Shown piece by piece: positions 54,481-64,000 of a stretch of 64,000 nucleotides of DNA (within the stretch, counting starts at the first letter, position 1; the number at the start of each line of letters is the position of its first letter). Origin of the DNA: Salvator merianae (lineage: Eukaryota; Chordata; Lepidosauria; Squamata; Teiidae). Where the stretch lies: NCBI GenBank assembly GCA_003586115.2, contig QVOM02000034.1:16971444-17035443 (forward strand). Reading direction: 5' to 3'. The notes below the pieces were generated by a model. That model was not told the DNA's origin and searched no databases. It saw only the letters and a program-made list of their open reading frames with translations. A program made the translations under genes and the position numbers.

Positions 54481-54562
54481 GCCTGCCGTTACCTGCACCA
54501 GCATGTAGATGGCAGGTTTCTGTTCTGTGATATAATCCACAATAAGGCCCGGTACAGAAAGT
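54481..54562. mobile_element. Fragment of the small TIR element
   Basis: TGATATAATCCACAATAAGG and CCCGGTACAGAAAG match the right part of 14652-14829 and 21387-21540. The left terminus is missing. Confidence 0.6.
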
Positions 54563-54998
54563 GGAGACTGCACTTCTGCAGTACTGAATTCATTAAAGCC
54601 TGTGGCATATTCCAACACATTTTTAAATAACAGAGTTTATTGTACAGAGTGGGTCACGGATGTCCTCCTGACTCTGCCTGCCTATATGGATAATCAGGGA
54701 TATTTCATTAGATTCCTTAACTTTCAGAGTTCAGGCAGATGGTGTTAAGTGTTTGTCCAAAACAAGCTATTACCTGTTCTATTTTTGTTTCCTAGGACCA
54801 CTTTAAGTGTTAGATGAGAATGGTTCCCTGTACTTTTAAATCTGCTTATCTTTATTCTGAGTCATTTTTCCTATTGTTAGGCAGCTAATATGATTCATAT
54901 ATAACAGCAGAATAGAAACCTTCTTAACAATACTGAATAGTTAAATAAACAATTCCAAGAGTGACCTTCAAACATTCATAGATACCTAGTGGACTATT
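54563..54998. other. Unassigned non-coding DNA
   Basis: Nothing recognised. Confidence 0.4.
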
Positions 54999-54999
54999 C

Positions 55000-55051
<52 letters not shown>

Positions 55052-55054
55052 TCC
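54999..55054 (+). repeat. (CTTT)n microsatellite
   Basis: About thirteen pure units, followed by CCTTTATTAT and an A-run. Confidence 0.95.
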
Positions 55055-56296
55055 TTTATTATAAAAAAAATCTTAGCATTCCACCTTTTGATTTTAAGAA
55101 ATATAATAAATGTCCTTGTTTTATGACAAGTTGCAGCTTAGGATATAGTTTCAGCAGTGTGCCTGTAAACAGGAGCTTTTGATAAGAAACTACTTGCAAG
55201 GCCTGCAGCAGATGTCAAACAGAAGAAAGGAAAGAGGCCCATAGCTTTCTTCCAAAGCAGCCATTTTTTCCAGTTGCCATGACAGTGTTAATAGGAGTTT
55301 ATCATTTTCCCATGCCTGCTGCATACTAATGTGGGATCAATTCATGAATGTTATCTGTAAAGGCTAAGAAAGGTCTCTGGCAGCCACAATCTTATTGGAA
55401 TCACAATACAGAATGCTGTTGACCATTCACCACTACTCCAGCACAGCAGCACTTCATAAATTTATGAGGGATGCAGCCTTCTGATATTTTCAAAGGAAGA
55501 GAGGTGGCCATTTACAGGGTTAAGGGGCAGGAGCAAGTTCCTATTGTTGCACATTACTGAATTAACTAAATTAAGGCCTAACTTTCAATGGAGATGTGAG
55601 GGAGAGCAACTGTCTTTATTTCCTGTTATTATTTTTCACTTAAAAATATGCTTCCGGTAGGCCCAGCCAAAGTTATGATCTATAGATCTTGTTCACACTT
55701 TCCACTGTGGTGTCAAGCTGGGATGAAGCTTTCAGCATCTTCCTGTGGTATCCTCAAAACCTCACTAGAAATGTGATTTGCATGATATTTTCATGAACAT
55801 TTCTCAATCCCATAGGCCCTATAAAAGTCATCCCTAACATAATTCACTGTCTGTACTGCAGAGTTTTGCATTTGCATCGTCATTAAAATTTAACTTCCCT
55901 TGATATAATGAGAAACCACACTGTGGAGGCCTATGTTGTTCATGGAGTACAGAAACAGGCAATTACAGGAAGCCATTGCCATGGTCAACTCCCCTAACAT
56001 GATTTGGATAATACAGGGGTTTCTATAAATAGAACCACCACATTATGTGAGAACTGACTGTATTGCAAAACTTCTCAGATATGAAACATGGCTGCCATGT
56101 GGATGCAGTCTTTCCACCCTGGAAGCCAAGTGTAAGTAAACCTGTAGTCTCTACCTTTAACCAGTAGTAATTCTTGCAGCATGTCAAGGAAGGTAGGGGA
56201 GGGGTAAGGCACTCACTGCCTTGCCTTTGATCTCTCTGAACTGCATTCTGCACTCTGGTTCAAAATGCAGTTCAGCAGTATCAAATGTGATCTAGT
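55055..56296. other. Unassigned, candidate single-copy DNA
   Basis: 1.2 kb without recognisable repeats or frames. Worth testing for cross-species conservation. Confidence 0.4.
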
Positions 56297-58170
56297 GTTT
56301 ATATCTATTAAAGAAATTATATATCACCTTATTACCAAGGTCTCAGGGTGATGAATATCAGGAACGTAAAACAATGAGGGAAATAAAACATCTACATTAA
56401 ACATTTGAACACACAAAATAAATAAAATAAGCAAATACAGATCTGAAGAAAAAGGCGGAAAAAAAGCTATTAAGAACCAAAGACCTGATCAGAAATATTT
56501 TTTTTTAAGGAAGGTCCAAAAGATAACCAAAGAATGTGCTGGCATATCTCTGGGGGAAGGCTGTTCCAGAGTCTGTGCTACAGGTTGTTCCAGAAGGCTT
56601 TCTGTCTAATGGTGGCTCCATGAGCTTCACGAGGTGAAGGGATCACCAGAAGGGCCTCACTAGAAGACCTTAGCTAATGGGCAAGACTGTATGGAAGGAG
56701 GCATTCCTACAGATATTTGGGACCCAAGTATTTTGGTGCCTTAGAAGTCAGTACTGCAACTTTGCATTGCATCCAGAAGTGGTTTGATAGCTAGCCCAGA
56801 TTTTTTAGAACTGGAGTGATATGGGCATGGCCAGACACCCCAGGCAATAGTCTAGCTGCAGTGTTTTGGATTAGCTCTAATTTCTGGACTGTCTTCAAAG
56901 GCAACCGCATGTAGAGAGCAATGCAGTAATCTGGTCTTAAGATCACAAGGACATGGATCACAGTGGTCAGAGAAACTCAGTTATGGAAGTCCTTGCATCT
57001 TGTGCAACTGTAACTACCTGAACCTCAAGCAAAAGATGTGAATCCAATAACACACCCAAACTCCACACTTGATCTTTTGGGGGGTGTACAACTCCACCAA
57101 GCCAAGCTAACTTCCCTGATTTGAGAGCTTAGAACTCATAAGACCTCCATCTTGTCTAGATTCAGTTTCAATCACTTGGACCTCATCCAGCCCATCACAG
57201 CTTTCCAGAACATGACCAGCCTCTTCTGACATAGGTGGAATTGAAATATAGAGTTGGATGTCATCACCATATCTAGAGCACGTTACTCTAAATTTCTAAT
57301 TATTTCATCTTGTGGTCTCATATATATGTTGAAAAGCATTGGAGACAAAATCGATCCTTAGGGGACTCCATAAGAAATTTCCCAAGGAGAAGAGCAAAAT
57401 TCTCCCATGATTACTTTTTGGAATCTGCCATGGATTTACGACAGGAACCACTGACGAACAGTGCCACCAAAGCTCAAACACTGTAACGATCCAATAGGAT
57501 ATTGTGGTCAACAGTATCAAAGGCCACTGAGAGGTCTAGGAACACAAACAGGGTGACATTCCTTCTGTCTCTTTCCTGTAGAATACCATCAGTCAGGGCA
57601 AGTAAGTCTGTCTCAGTGCTTTTGCCAGTCCAGAAGCCAAACTGGAATGGCTCTAGGTAATCTAGTTCATCCACTGCCTCTTTAAATATACATGGACCCT
57701 TCCCAGCAAGAGAGAAGGCATTGATCATATGTTGAATCCAAATCATCAGACTCTGGTGGCAAAATTTTATTAGCCATAATGGGTAAGGATCAAGAGAGCT
57801 GGTAGTAGGATGCATTCCTGCAAGCAGCTTGTCCACATCATTGGTCCATAACAATTGGAATTGATCCATAACAATAGAATAAGATGGTACCCCTGTGATC
57901 TCCACAGAACTGATAGCAATAGTAATTTCCAATCCCAAGTGAATTTGAATGATTTTACTCTCAAAGTAAGGTGGTAAAAGAGGGTCAGCACCTCTACTGG
58001 AGGATGTGAGCCCTCTCACCATCCTAAAAAGCTGAGCTAAACGGCTGATAGAGGATGTGATCATAGTAGAGAAGGATCTCTTCACTGTTAGTACTATCAC
58101 ATGATAGGAATGACAGTATGCTCTTAATTGTAGGTGTAATCAAACAGGACTTTTGTTGTTCACCCCTTTA
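56297..58170 (-). repeat. L2-like LINE, longest copy
   Basis: On the minus strand a 208-codon open frame (58100-57474) includes DPLLPPYFESKI, GKSTETDLLALTDGI and VFLDLSVAFDTVDHNILL, the last being reverse-transcriptase motif A with its catalytic Asp. Below 57480, after stops, the complement of 57243-57270 still encodes YGDD-IQL, the catalytic YADD box in altered form. 3' tail near 56300. About 1.87 kb, 5'-truncated within the polymerase domain, inactive. Confidence 0.9.
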
Positions 58171-59289
58171 TCAAGGATTACCCCATCTGTAGAACACAGA
58201 AAAAAATGTGCATGAAACAGTAAACTGATTTAGCACCTGATCTGGCCATACCTCTCCCTTCCTTCACTTTCAAGTCTGGCAATGTCTTCTCTGATAATGC
58301 ATGTTTGCCAAAGATTGGCCACTCATCTGTCAGCTTTCTGTGACACTGATTGGTTGCTTGTCCATAGCAGCCATTTCCAGGCTGTGGTTGGCTACATAAG
58401 CCTCTGTAGCTTCCCACCCAATCTGACCCAAAAAATGAGTCATCCTCAGAGTTATGATTTCCTGTATGAGGAAAGGGTGGCGTTCCCAGACTTTGAGATG
58501 GGGTAAGGTACATGCAGGAGTAAAATGCCTGGCATCCCCAACTCCAGTTCTCCCAAGGGATGCCCTTTTAAATATGTCTGATCACAGTATGTGTCTGGTC
58601 AGACTCACTCTGGGATTTCCTCCACTTGCGCTCTAGCCTCACCCTTTTCCTGTCCCCTTTTAAACTCCACTGCATGAGTTGCCATGGACTTTAATCCACA
58701 GCACTGTATTAAATTTTCATCTTGCTGCTTTCCCCAAGTTTTTCTTCTCACACACACACACGCACACACACATACTTTCCATAAACGTTGGATCCAGTGC
58801 AATTTAAACAAGTCTATAACATTAAAGGTCACTGGTTTAATTGAGATTAAATTTATGCAGTTTCAAGGGCACTGAAAGCTTTTTCAGCTTTCTCTTTTCA
58901 CTTCCGTTCACTTTTCAAGGTAGAGGGGAGAGTAACCTGCCCTGTTGCAGGTCTAGAAACTGGTATTACTGGAAGCCCTTAAGGGTGCCATTGCCTCTTC
59001 AGGCACCATGTTGGTGACTGTACTGAAAGAAAGAGGGGCAGGAACAGGATCCTGCATGTCATGCCCTGTTAGCACATATGACTTGTCCTAACTTTACCTA
59101 AGAGCATGATTGGCCTTCAGCTACTCATGTCACATGACTCTTAAAAACAGAATTATTCTAAGCAGTCACGGTGAATTTCTCGATGTGAAATGTCTTTTTA
59201 GCTCTGAGCAGAGAGCTGAACGTCCCAGGCTCATACACAGCATCCTATTTCTCAAGCCCCACTTGGAACCAGTTTCTTTGTGGACAGGG
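58171..59289. other. Unassigned non-coding DNA with (CA)n
   Basis: (CA)n at 58749-58772 with one CG interruption. A 111-codon minus-strand frame at 58178-58513 has no recognisable motif. Nothing else recognised. Confidence 0.4.
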
Positions 59290-59650
59290 TGGCATTCATT
59301 TATTTATTTACATTTTATACAACTCTATGCCTGACAATCCTAGGACAATTTACAGTTAAAATATAACAATTAAAACTATAAAACCAAGAAGTACAGCAAC
59401 AGAATAGTAGAAAGGAAACTAATAGCCAAATGCCTGGGCAAAGAGGTGAGTCTTCCCCAGGCATTGAAACATACGCAACATTGTTGCTTGGTGAGCCTCT
59501 AGAGGAAGGCTGTTCTACAAACAGGGGGCTACTACCAAGAAGATTCTCTCTCAAGCTGCCATTACCCTTTATACCTGAAGATGCAGGAGTGACAAGGAGA
59601 GCCCACTCTGCTGATCCTGACTGAACGTGATTGGAGATCCAGAGCATTAA
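59290..59650 (-). repeat. L2-like LINE 3' region
   Basis: Plus strand ATTTATTTATTTACATTTTA, CTAGGACAATTTACAGTTAA and CTCTAGAGGAAGGCTGTTCT align in order with other L2-like copies (compare 56300-56580). Confidence 0.65.
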
Positions 59651-60759
59651 ACAGAATAAAGACCTTTTTTCCCCAATTATCTCAGCTATGGAACAGCATT
59701 TTTTTCTTTGCTTTGCTTAATTGCTTTCTTTTGCCCAGCAACATCAGGAAGAAGTACCAATAAATGAAAATGGAAAGGGGGAAATATTTCCTATTCCTTA
59801 TTTTTCACACACACAAATCTGAGGTCACTGTTTTTTTTTCTGTGTTATTTCTAGTTGTTCTTTAATCATTATCTTCAGGAAGCAACATTAACATACTGGA
59901 GATAAAGGTTCATCCAGATGTGCATATCAAAAGCTGAACACTTCTATGCAAGATTCAAAGGAATAGCAAAAGCTATGATACAAGTAACAAAGCTGTCTGG
60001 CAATTCTGGGCCTTGTTACCGTAATACACCTAAAACTGAGGGAGTAGAAAGAGATCTGATATTGCTCTGAAAGAGCCTGAAACAAAAATGAAGAGAAGAA
60101 CAAACAGTTTAGACTATTGTAACCAACAGTCCTTCTTTGCTACAAGCTTCTGAATGGGCTAAAGGTGAATTGAGATTGATTGGTAAAACTCTGAATAAGT
60201 TGATGATTCTAATTCCTGAATAATAATCACCACAAAAAACATTCCCTTCCCTTCCACCCCCAAGAAATGAGGCTTTTAGAATGAAGACTGTTTCAGAGAT
60301 TGGGACCAACTGAGACTGAACACTGGCTCAGAGTTACTTTGTTCTATAAATCTAGATCTTTTCAAGGGAGTAACTTCACTAAATATGGACCCCTTGCTAC
60401 AGGTTCGTGGCTCCATCAAACGGGGGCAGGCTATCCAAGGCACCCAGGGAGCACAATGACTCACATGCATAAGGATGCCCCTTCATTCCCCATTTTTTAA
60501 AAAAAAAGTTAAGGAGGTGAGAGCAGCGCTAGGTTGGTAGAAGTAGGAGCCAAGAGCCTTGGTGTACTGCTATAGAAACACCAGTAAGCACTTTTCTAAG
60601 CATATTAATGCATGACTTGGGGAGTGGGAGATGACACAGTGGTCACTGGAAGTGTACAACAGTACAATAGATCTTTACGTTTAGGAGGTAATCGCTTCTC
60701 AACATTTTACTGCAGGTCCCACATAATGCAGAATGCCAGATGGCTCACATTTGGGACTT
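59651..60759. other. Unassigned non-coding DNA
   Basis: Nothing recognised. Confidence 0.4.
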
Positions 60760-60896
60760 CTCAGTAGTAGCACTTTTCCTTTTTACTTAGTTTCTACCCT
60801 TATTTTTAAGCTTTTGCAAACCAGGTTTTAAAAAAATTAAAATTTAAAATGGAACGTGGTGTAGAAATGGCTTAAATAAATAAATAAATAAATCAT
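60760..60896 (+). repeat. L2-like LINE 3' tail
   Basis: GTGTAGAAATGGCTTAAATA plus an (AAAT)n tail, after a T-rich stretch. Short. Confidence 0.5.
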
Positions 60897-61089
60897 CTCT
60901 ATCATCACCATGGTAATATATACATCAGAATTCTGTAATATAATTCTGTAAGTTTAGTAGCAGGCAGTGAACGCAGAACTTCTCTTCCATGAATGTCAGT
61001 TTTAATTATTAGTGTATTTTATCATCCCAGGATTCAAATATTTACAAGCACTGCAAGGATATAAGGCAATGAAGTTGCTAAAAAAGCCA

Positions 61090-61800
61090 TCAGAATCTTT
61101 GCTTGTAGGCCATCTTGTTTTAAGGATGATATTGGAAACTGGTCCTAGGAAAATGATGATAGGCCTGGGTATTTATGGCCTAGAGAAAAATATTTAAAAG
61201 GGGGAAGAAGACAACAGTCTTCAAATATCTGAAGGGCTTTCATGTAGATGACAGGCCAGAGTTGTTTCTTGGTCAAAAAAGAAGGATGAGAATTCATGGG
61301 CCTTTCTGCACTTACATTGTACAGTCGATCCAGAGCACAGACTGCTGATGTGGATCATTGCCTTCCTAAAACCACCCCGAAGCTCGCACGCGCTTCAGAG
61401 CTGCGCCCCAAAAGATCCATTAGAGAGGAACAAAGGGTCCTGGCCTTGGAACCCATTTTGGCAGCACAAAAAGGTACACCACTGAAATCCCCCCCCCCCA
61501 TGGCCCTCGTATGCCAGTAGACCTCGTTATTGAGGTCTATCATTTTCTGGCCCAGAAGTGGACCAGGAGGCCATTTTGGGCCTACTGATCGTATGAATGT
61601 ACCAGAGGGGGTGGGGCCTCTCTAGTTTGCACCAAAGGGATTCAGAAGAGGCCTATAGTTCTGACAGATCCAAATCTAAGGTAAATGCAGAAAGGCCCAA
61701 AGCCCAGGGGTACTGTAATTACATGATTTCTATACTGACTAAGGATTGGAACGGCTGACCTCTAAGGCTATTTTCAAATGTAAAACAATTTACAAACAAA
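61090..61800 (+). repeat. CR1-like LINE split by a TIR element
   Basis: 61165-61260 reads TATGGCCTAGAGAAAAAT, AGTCTTCAAATATCTGAAGG and GACAGGCCAGAGTTGTTTCT, matching the classical CR1 order. 61740-61790 (GGATTGGAACGGCTGACCTC, AAGGC) resembles the CR1 3' end. The piece between is the TIR element 61299-61697. Confidence 0.55.
61299..61697. mobile_element. 399-bp TIR element
   Basis: Starts GGCCTTTCTGCACTTAC and ends ATGCAGAAAGGCC, a nearly perfect 13-bp terminal pair. Flanks TCATG and CAAAG do not match, so a target duplication is not shown. Internal 8-bp hairpin TAGACCTC/GAGGTCTA. Related to 4902-5596 and 49256-49480. Confidence 0.8.
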
Positions 61801-62955
61801 AGTCTTATAATATTCTAAGAAATATGCATCAGTGCTCTGGCATGTGGAGCACGGGATAGAGGTGGTGGAGTGCCTGTCCTAATGAGCCTGCATGATATCA
61901 GAATGATAGCAGACTCTGCAATGATACATGTGAAATGTTAATCTGAAATGTCGCTTCATCAAACAAAGCTGGCTGCCCATTTTAGTCTAACAGCATTGAC
62001 AACATGAATTTGCACAATGAATACAGAGAGAGAGAGAGAGAGAGAGCTGCTGCTCCACGCAATTTTATGCTAGAATCTCAGTTGAGTTCTACATCTGGGT
62101 TTCTAACAGGTCAAGTAACCTTCTGATTCCATTTAAAGTTTCCATTCTTTTCATCTGAAAAGGGGGAAGAAAAATCTGGCTGTTGTTTGGACAGCTTTGG
62201 GAGATCCAAAGGAGAGGGGAAAAAATTGGGCATTCTGGAGGATACAAAAGATTCACTTTCCATGCATTAGGCTTTTCAATTGCTTTCCTAATACAAAGTT
62301 GGGAGGGAGAGTACAGGCAAACAGAGGAGAAAGATCATTTTGCATCTAGGGTCTGATGTTAATATTGACAAAAATAAATGGATGCCGACAACAGATACTT
62401 GCTCAGATAATGGTCAGAAGGTTAAAATGTCAAAGAAGGTTTCTGATTGTGTGTGTTTCCTTCAATGATTGCCTCTCTTTTGCAGTTAATTATTATTATT
62501 ACAGTATTGCTAATGCTGCTGATGCCAGTACTTTGCACAGCAGGACACAAAGAGGTGGATTTTTTAAATAGACCTAGTTAGGGTGTAACAGAAAGAAACA
62601 GTTGAGCTTTGTCCTGAAATACCTCTATTTCTAGATCAAAACATGTTGCCATTCCTTTATGATGCCCTTCTGGGTCCACATCCCCATTAACAATTATGTG
62701 GCGCGTCCATGGGTCCAAAGAGGTGCCTGCTGCCCCCGTCTCCACTTTCCGCAGCAGCAGGCATCTCACAACTGTGCCAGCCCCTTTTCTGGCCAGTTGC
62801 CTGTGGAGGCACCTCCTTTGCAGCGTGATTTCTCCCAACCTGTATGGAGGACGTGCAGTTCTGCAGCCCCTCCTCACTCTGAAATGGAGATGAGGAGGGT
62901 GTCTTCTTTCCACACCATCTCCCCACAAGCGGAACACTCCACCAGGAAGTGGAAA
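61801..62955. other. Unassigned non-coding DNA with (GA)n
   Basis: (GA)n at 62025-62047. 62690-62940 is G+C-rich and carries overlapping frames of up to 119 codons in both strands with no domain, so probably an unrecognised repeat. Confidence 0.4.
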
Positions 62956-63290
62956 CAGAGTCTGGATTTAAATAAATAAATAAATAAATCGTGGTCTGTC
63001 TATCTATCAATCATCTATCAATCTAATTGGAAACACTAACATACTCCCAGCATCCTTTGTTCCCAGGCCACTTTACAATAAACAAAATAAAAGCATGTTA
63101 AAAACAGCAACACAGTAGAAAGAGTAATAAACAGCCGAGTGATGTGTAACAATCTCAGCACCTGCCGTACATTCAGGGAAGATTATTTCACAAGCTACAG
63201 AAAAGGCTCTCCTTCTGGTCAGTGACAGATGGATCTCTGTAGGGAGCATTGTAGCCAAGAATCCGAGGGAATAAGCATGTCTATATAGGA
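62956..63290 (-). repeat. L2-like LINE 3' region
   Basis: Plus strand (AAAT)n at 62966-62990, CAGGCCACTTTACAATAAAC, CACAAGCTACAGAAAAGGCT and CTTCTGGTCAGTGACAGATG fit the complement of L2-like 3' sequence. Confidence 0.55.
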
Positions 63291-63302
63291 ACAGGGAATA
63301 CC

Positions 63303-63442
63303 GGTACCTCAGAGGTAGACATCTGCTCTATATACACAGAATCCTGGATTCATGCCTGGCATTTCCCCAGAAGGACACAATGGCAAACCTTTTCCATACA
63401 ATTGCCAAGAAAGCTGTGTGGATGCACCCATATATTCACTAG
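63303..63442 (+). repeat. tRNA-derived SINE, diverged
   Basis: ACCTCAGAGGTAGACATCTGC is the A-box side of a tRNA-like head and CCTGGATTCATGCC the decayed B box. The body has AATGGCAAACCTTTTCCA, GCCAAGAAAGCTGTGTGGAT and GAATTGAGTTCAACTTG as in 40851-40997. Confidence 0.7.
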
Positions 63443-63477
63443 GAATTGAGTTCAACTTGTGGAAATTTTTACCTAGA

Positions 63478-64000
63478 TACTGAACCTCATGGGACCCCAT
63501 TTTTTACTTCCCTCCACTCTGAGAATTGCCCATTTATTACTGCTCTCTGTTCCCTGTCCTTTAGCCAGTTACTAATCCAGGACAGGACCTGTCATCTTAT
63601 TCCACAACTGATTAATATATTCAAGAGCTTTTCTGGAGGGACTTTGTCAAAAGTCTTCTGAAAATCCAGATAGCCAATGTCAAATGGATCACCTTTTTCA
63701 CATGCTTGTTGACATTCTGAAAGAATTCTAACAAGTTAGTAATATATAATTTACCTTTGCAGAAGCCATGCTGATTTTCCTTCTGCAATGTTTGCTCCCC
63801 TATGTGCATATTAATTTTATCCTTAATGATGGCTTCCATCACTTTATCTGGAGCTGATGTTAAGCTGACTGATCTGTAATTTTCTGGATCCTTTTTTGAA
63901 AATTGGTGATGCATTTGCTACCTCCAGTCTTCAGACATTGAGCCTTATCTTAGGGAAAGATTGTATATTTTGGCTAGAAAATCAGCAATTTCACATTTGC
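63478..64000 (-). repeat. CR1-like LINE, reverse-transcriptase region, runs off the window
   Basis: On the minus strand a frame (63914-63621) reads KDPENYRSVSLTSAPDKVME, QHGFCKGKLYITNLLEFF and KSLQKSS, the motif 1-3 region of the CR1 reverse transcriptase. Continuing to 63480, the complement encodes AVINGQFSEWREVKNG. 5' part lies beyond the window. At 63620-63660 this copy shows the uninterrupted version of the site occupied by the element at 10639-11098. Confidence 0.88.

Noticed and set aside
57474..58100. A 208-residue host protein
   Set aside because: It is the L2-type reverse transcriptase, truncated and followed by stops.
62578..63010. Overlapping frames of 106-119 codons on both strands
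   Set aside because: G+C-rich, open on both strands at once, and without a domain. Such frames are expected from composition.
1..64000. LTR retrotransposon or endogenous retrovirus
   Set aside because: No long direct terminal repeats, primer-binding site, or gag/pol/env-like frames were seen.
1..64000. CRISPR arrays, operons, bacterial promoters or terminators
   Set aside because: Repeat content, composition and lack of compact genes show vertebrate nuclear DNA. The tandem arrays are microsatellites.

Overview
The window looks like vertebrate, most probably squamate reptile (lizard), non-coding DNA: either intergenic or one very large intron. It has no compact genes, operons or prokaryotic signals. 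Nearly everything recognisable is interspersed repeat: CR1-like and L2-like LINE fragments, an L1-type ORF2 fragment, tRNA-derived SINEs (one with the squamate-style tail ending in a (TTC)n run), many short inverted-repeat DNA elements, and microsatellites. The squamate call rests on this repeat mix and is an inference. I cannot resolve the family, although a gecko-like lizard is plausible. No complete host protein-coding gene is supported. The only host-like coding trace is a short immunoglobulin-fold segment on the minus strand near 18.13-18.33 kb.

Layout. 0-5 kb: quiet DNA, an old SINE with a nested LINE tail, (AGAT)n and (TGGGA)n arrays. 4.8-12.8 kb: L2 and CR1 copies broken open by terminal-inverted-repeat (TIR) elements. 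14.6-17.8 kb: a dense cluster of such elements, some nested or abutting. 18-26 kb: mostly unassigned, with a 23-bp perfect inverted repeat, two small TIR elements and a hammerhead-like motif at 25.18 kb. 26.5-29.3 kb: more TIR elements. 31-38 kb: CR1, L1, possible R4-like and L2 remnants plus a 660-bp CpG-rich TIR element. 38-46 kb: CpG-rich element, Sauria-type SINE, L2 cluster, and the best CR1 copy (199-codon open frame) sitting inside a small TIR element. 46-64 kb: a duplicated 220-bp unit, foldback elements, a 1.9-kb L2 copy, and CR1 at the right edge.

Main observation. Many elements share a 13-nt terminus close to GGCCTTTYTGCAC, usually followed by TT. Five have perfect 5-bp target-site duplications immediately outside that terminus (CAATG, CTGGG, CAAAG, CAGTG, CTAGG) and four more have near-perfect ones. 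The target pattern is C-N-N-N-G. Three copies can be checked against empty sites in paralogous repeats within this same window. Many members carry internal perfect or near-perfect palindromes. Internally they fall into several size groups (about 108-178, 330-475 and 580-700 bp) with no visible transposase, so they look like non-autonomous passengers of one transposase whose superfamily I could not assign. A 5-bp duplication is not the usual hAT (8 bp), Tc1 (TA), piggyBac (TTAA) or Harbinger (3 bp) signature.

The nesting gives a relative history: L2 and CR1 copies first, TIR elements landing inside them, younger TIR elements inside older ones, and at least one CR1 copy inserting into a TIR element.
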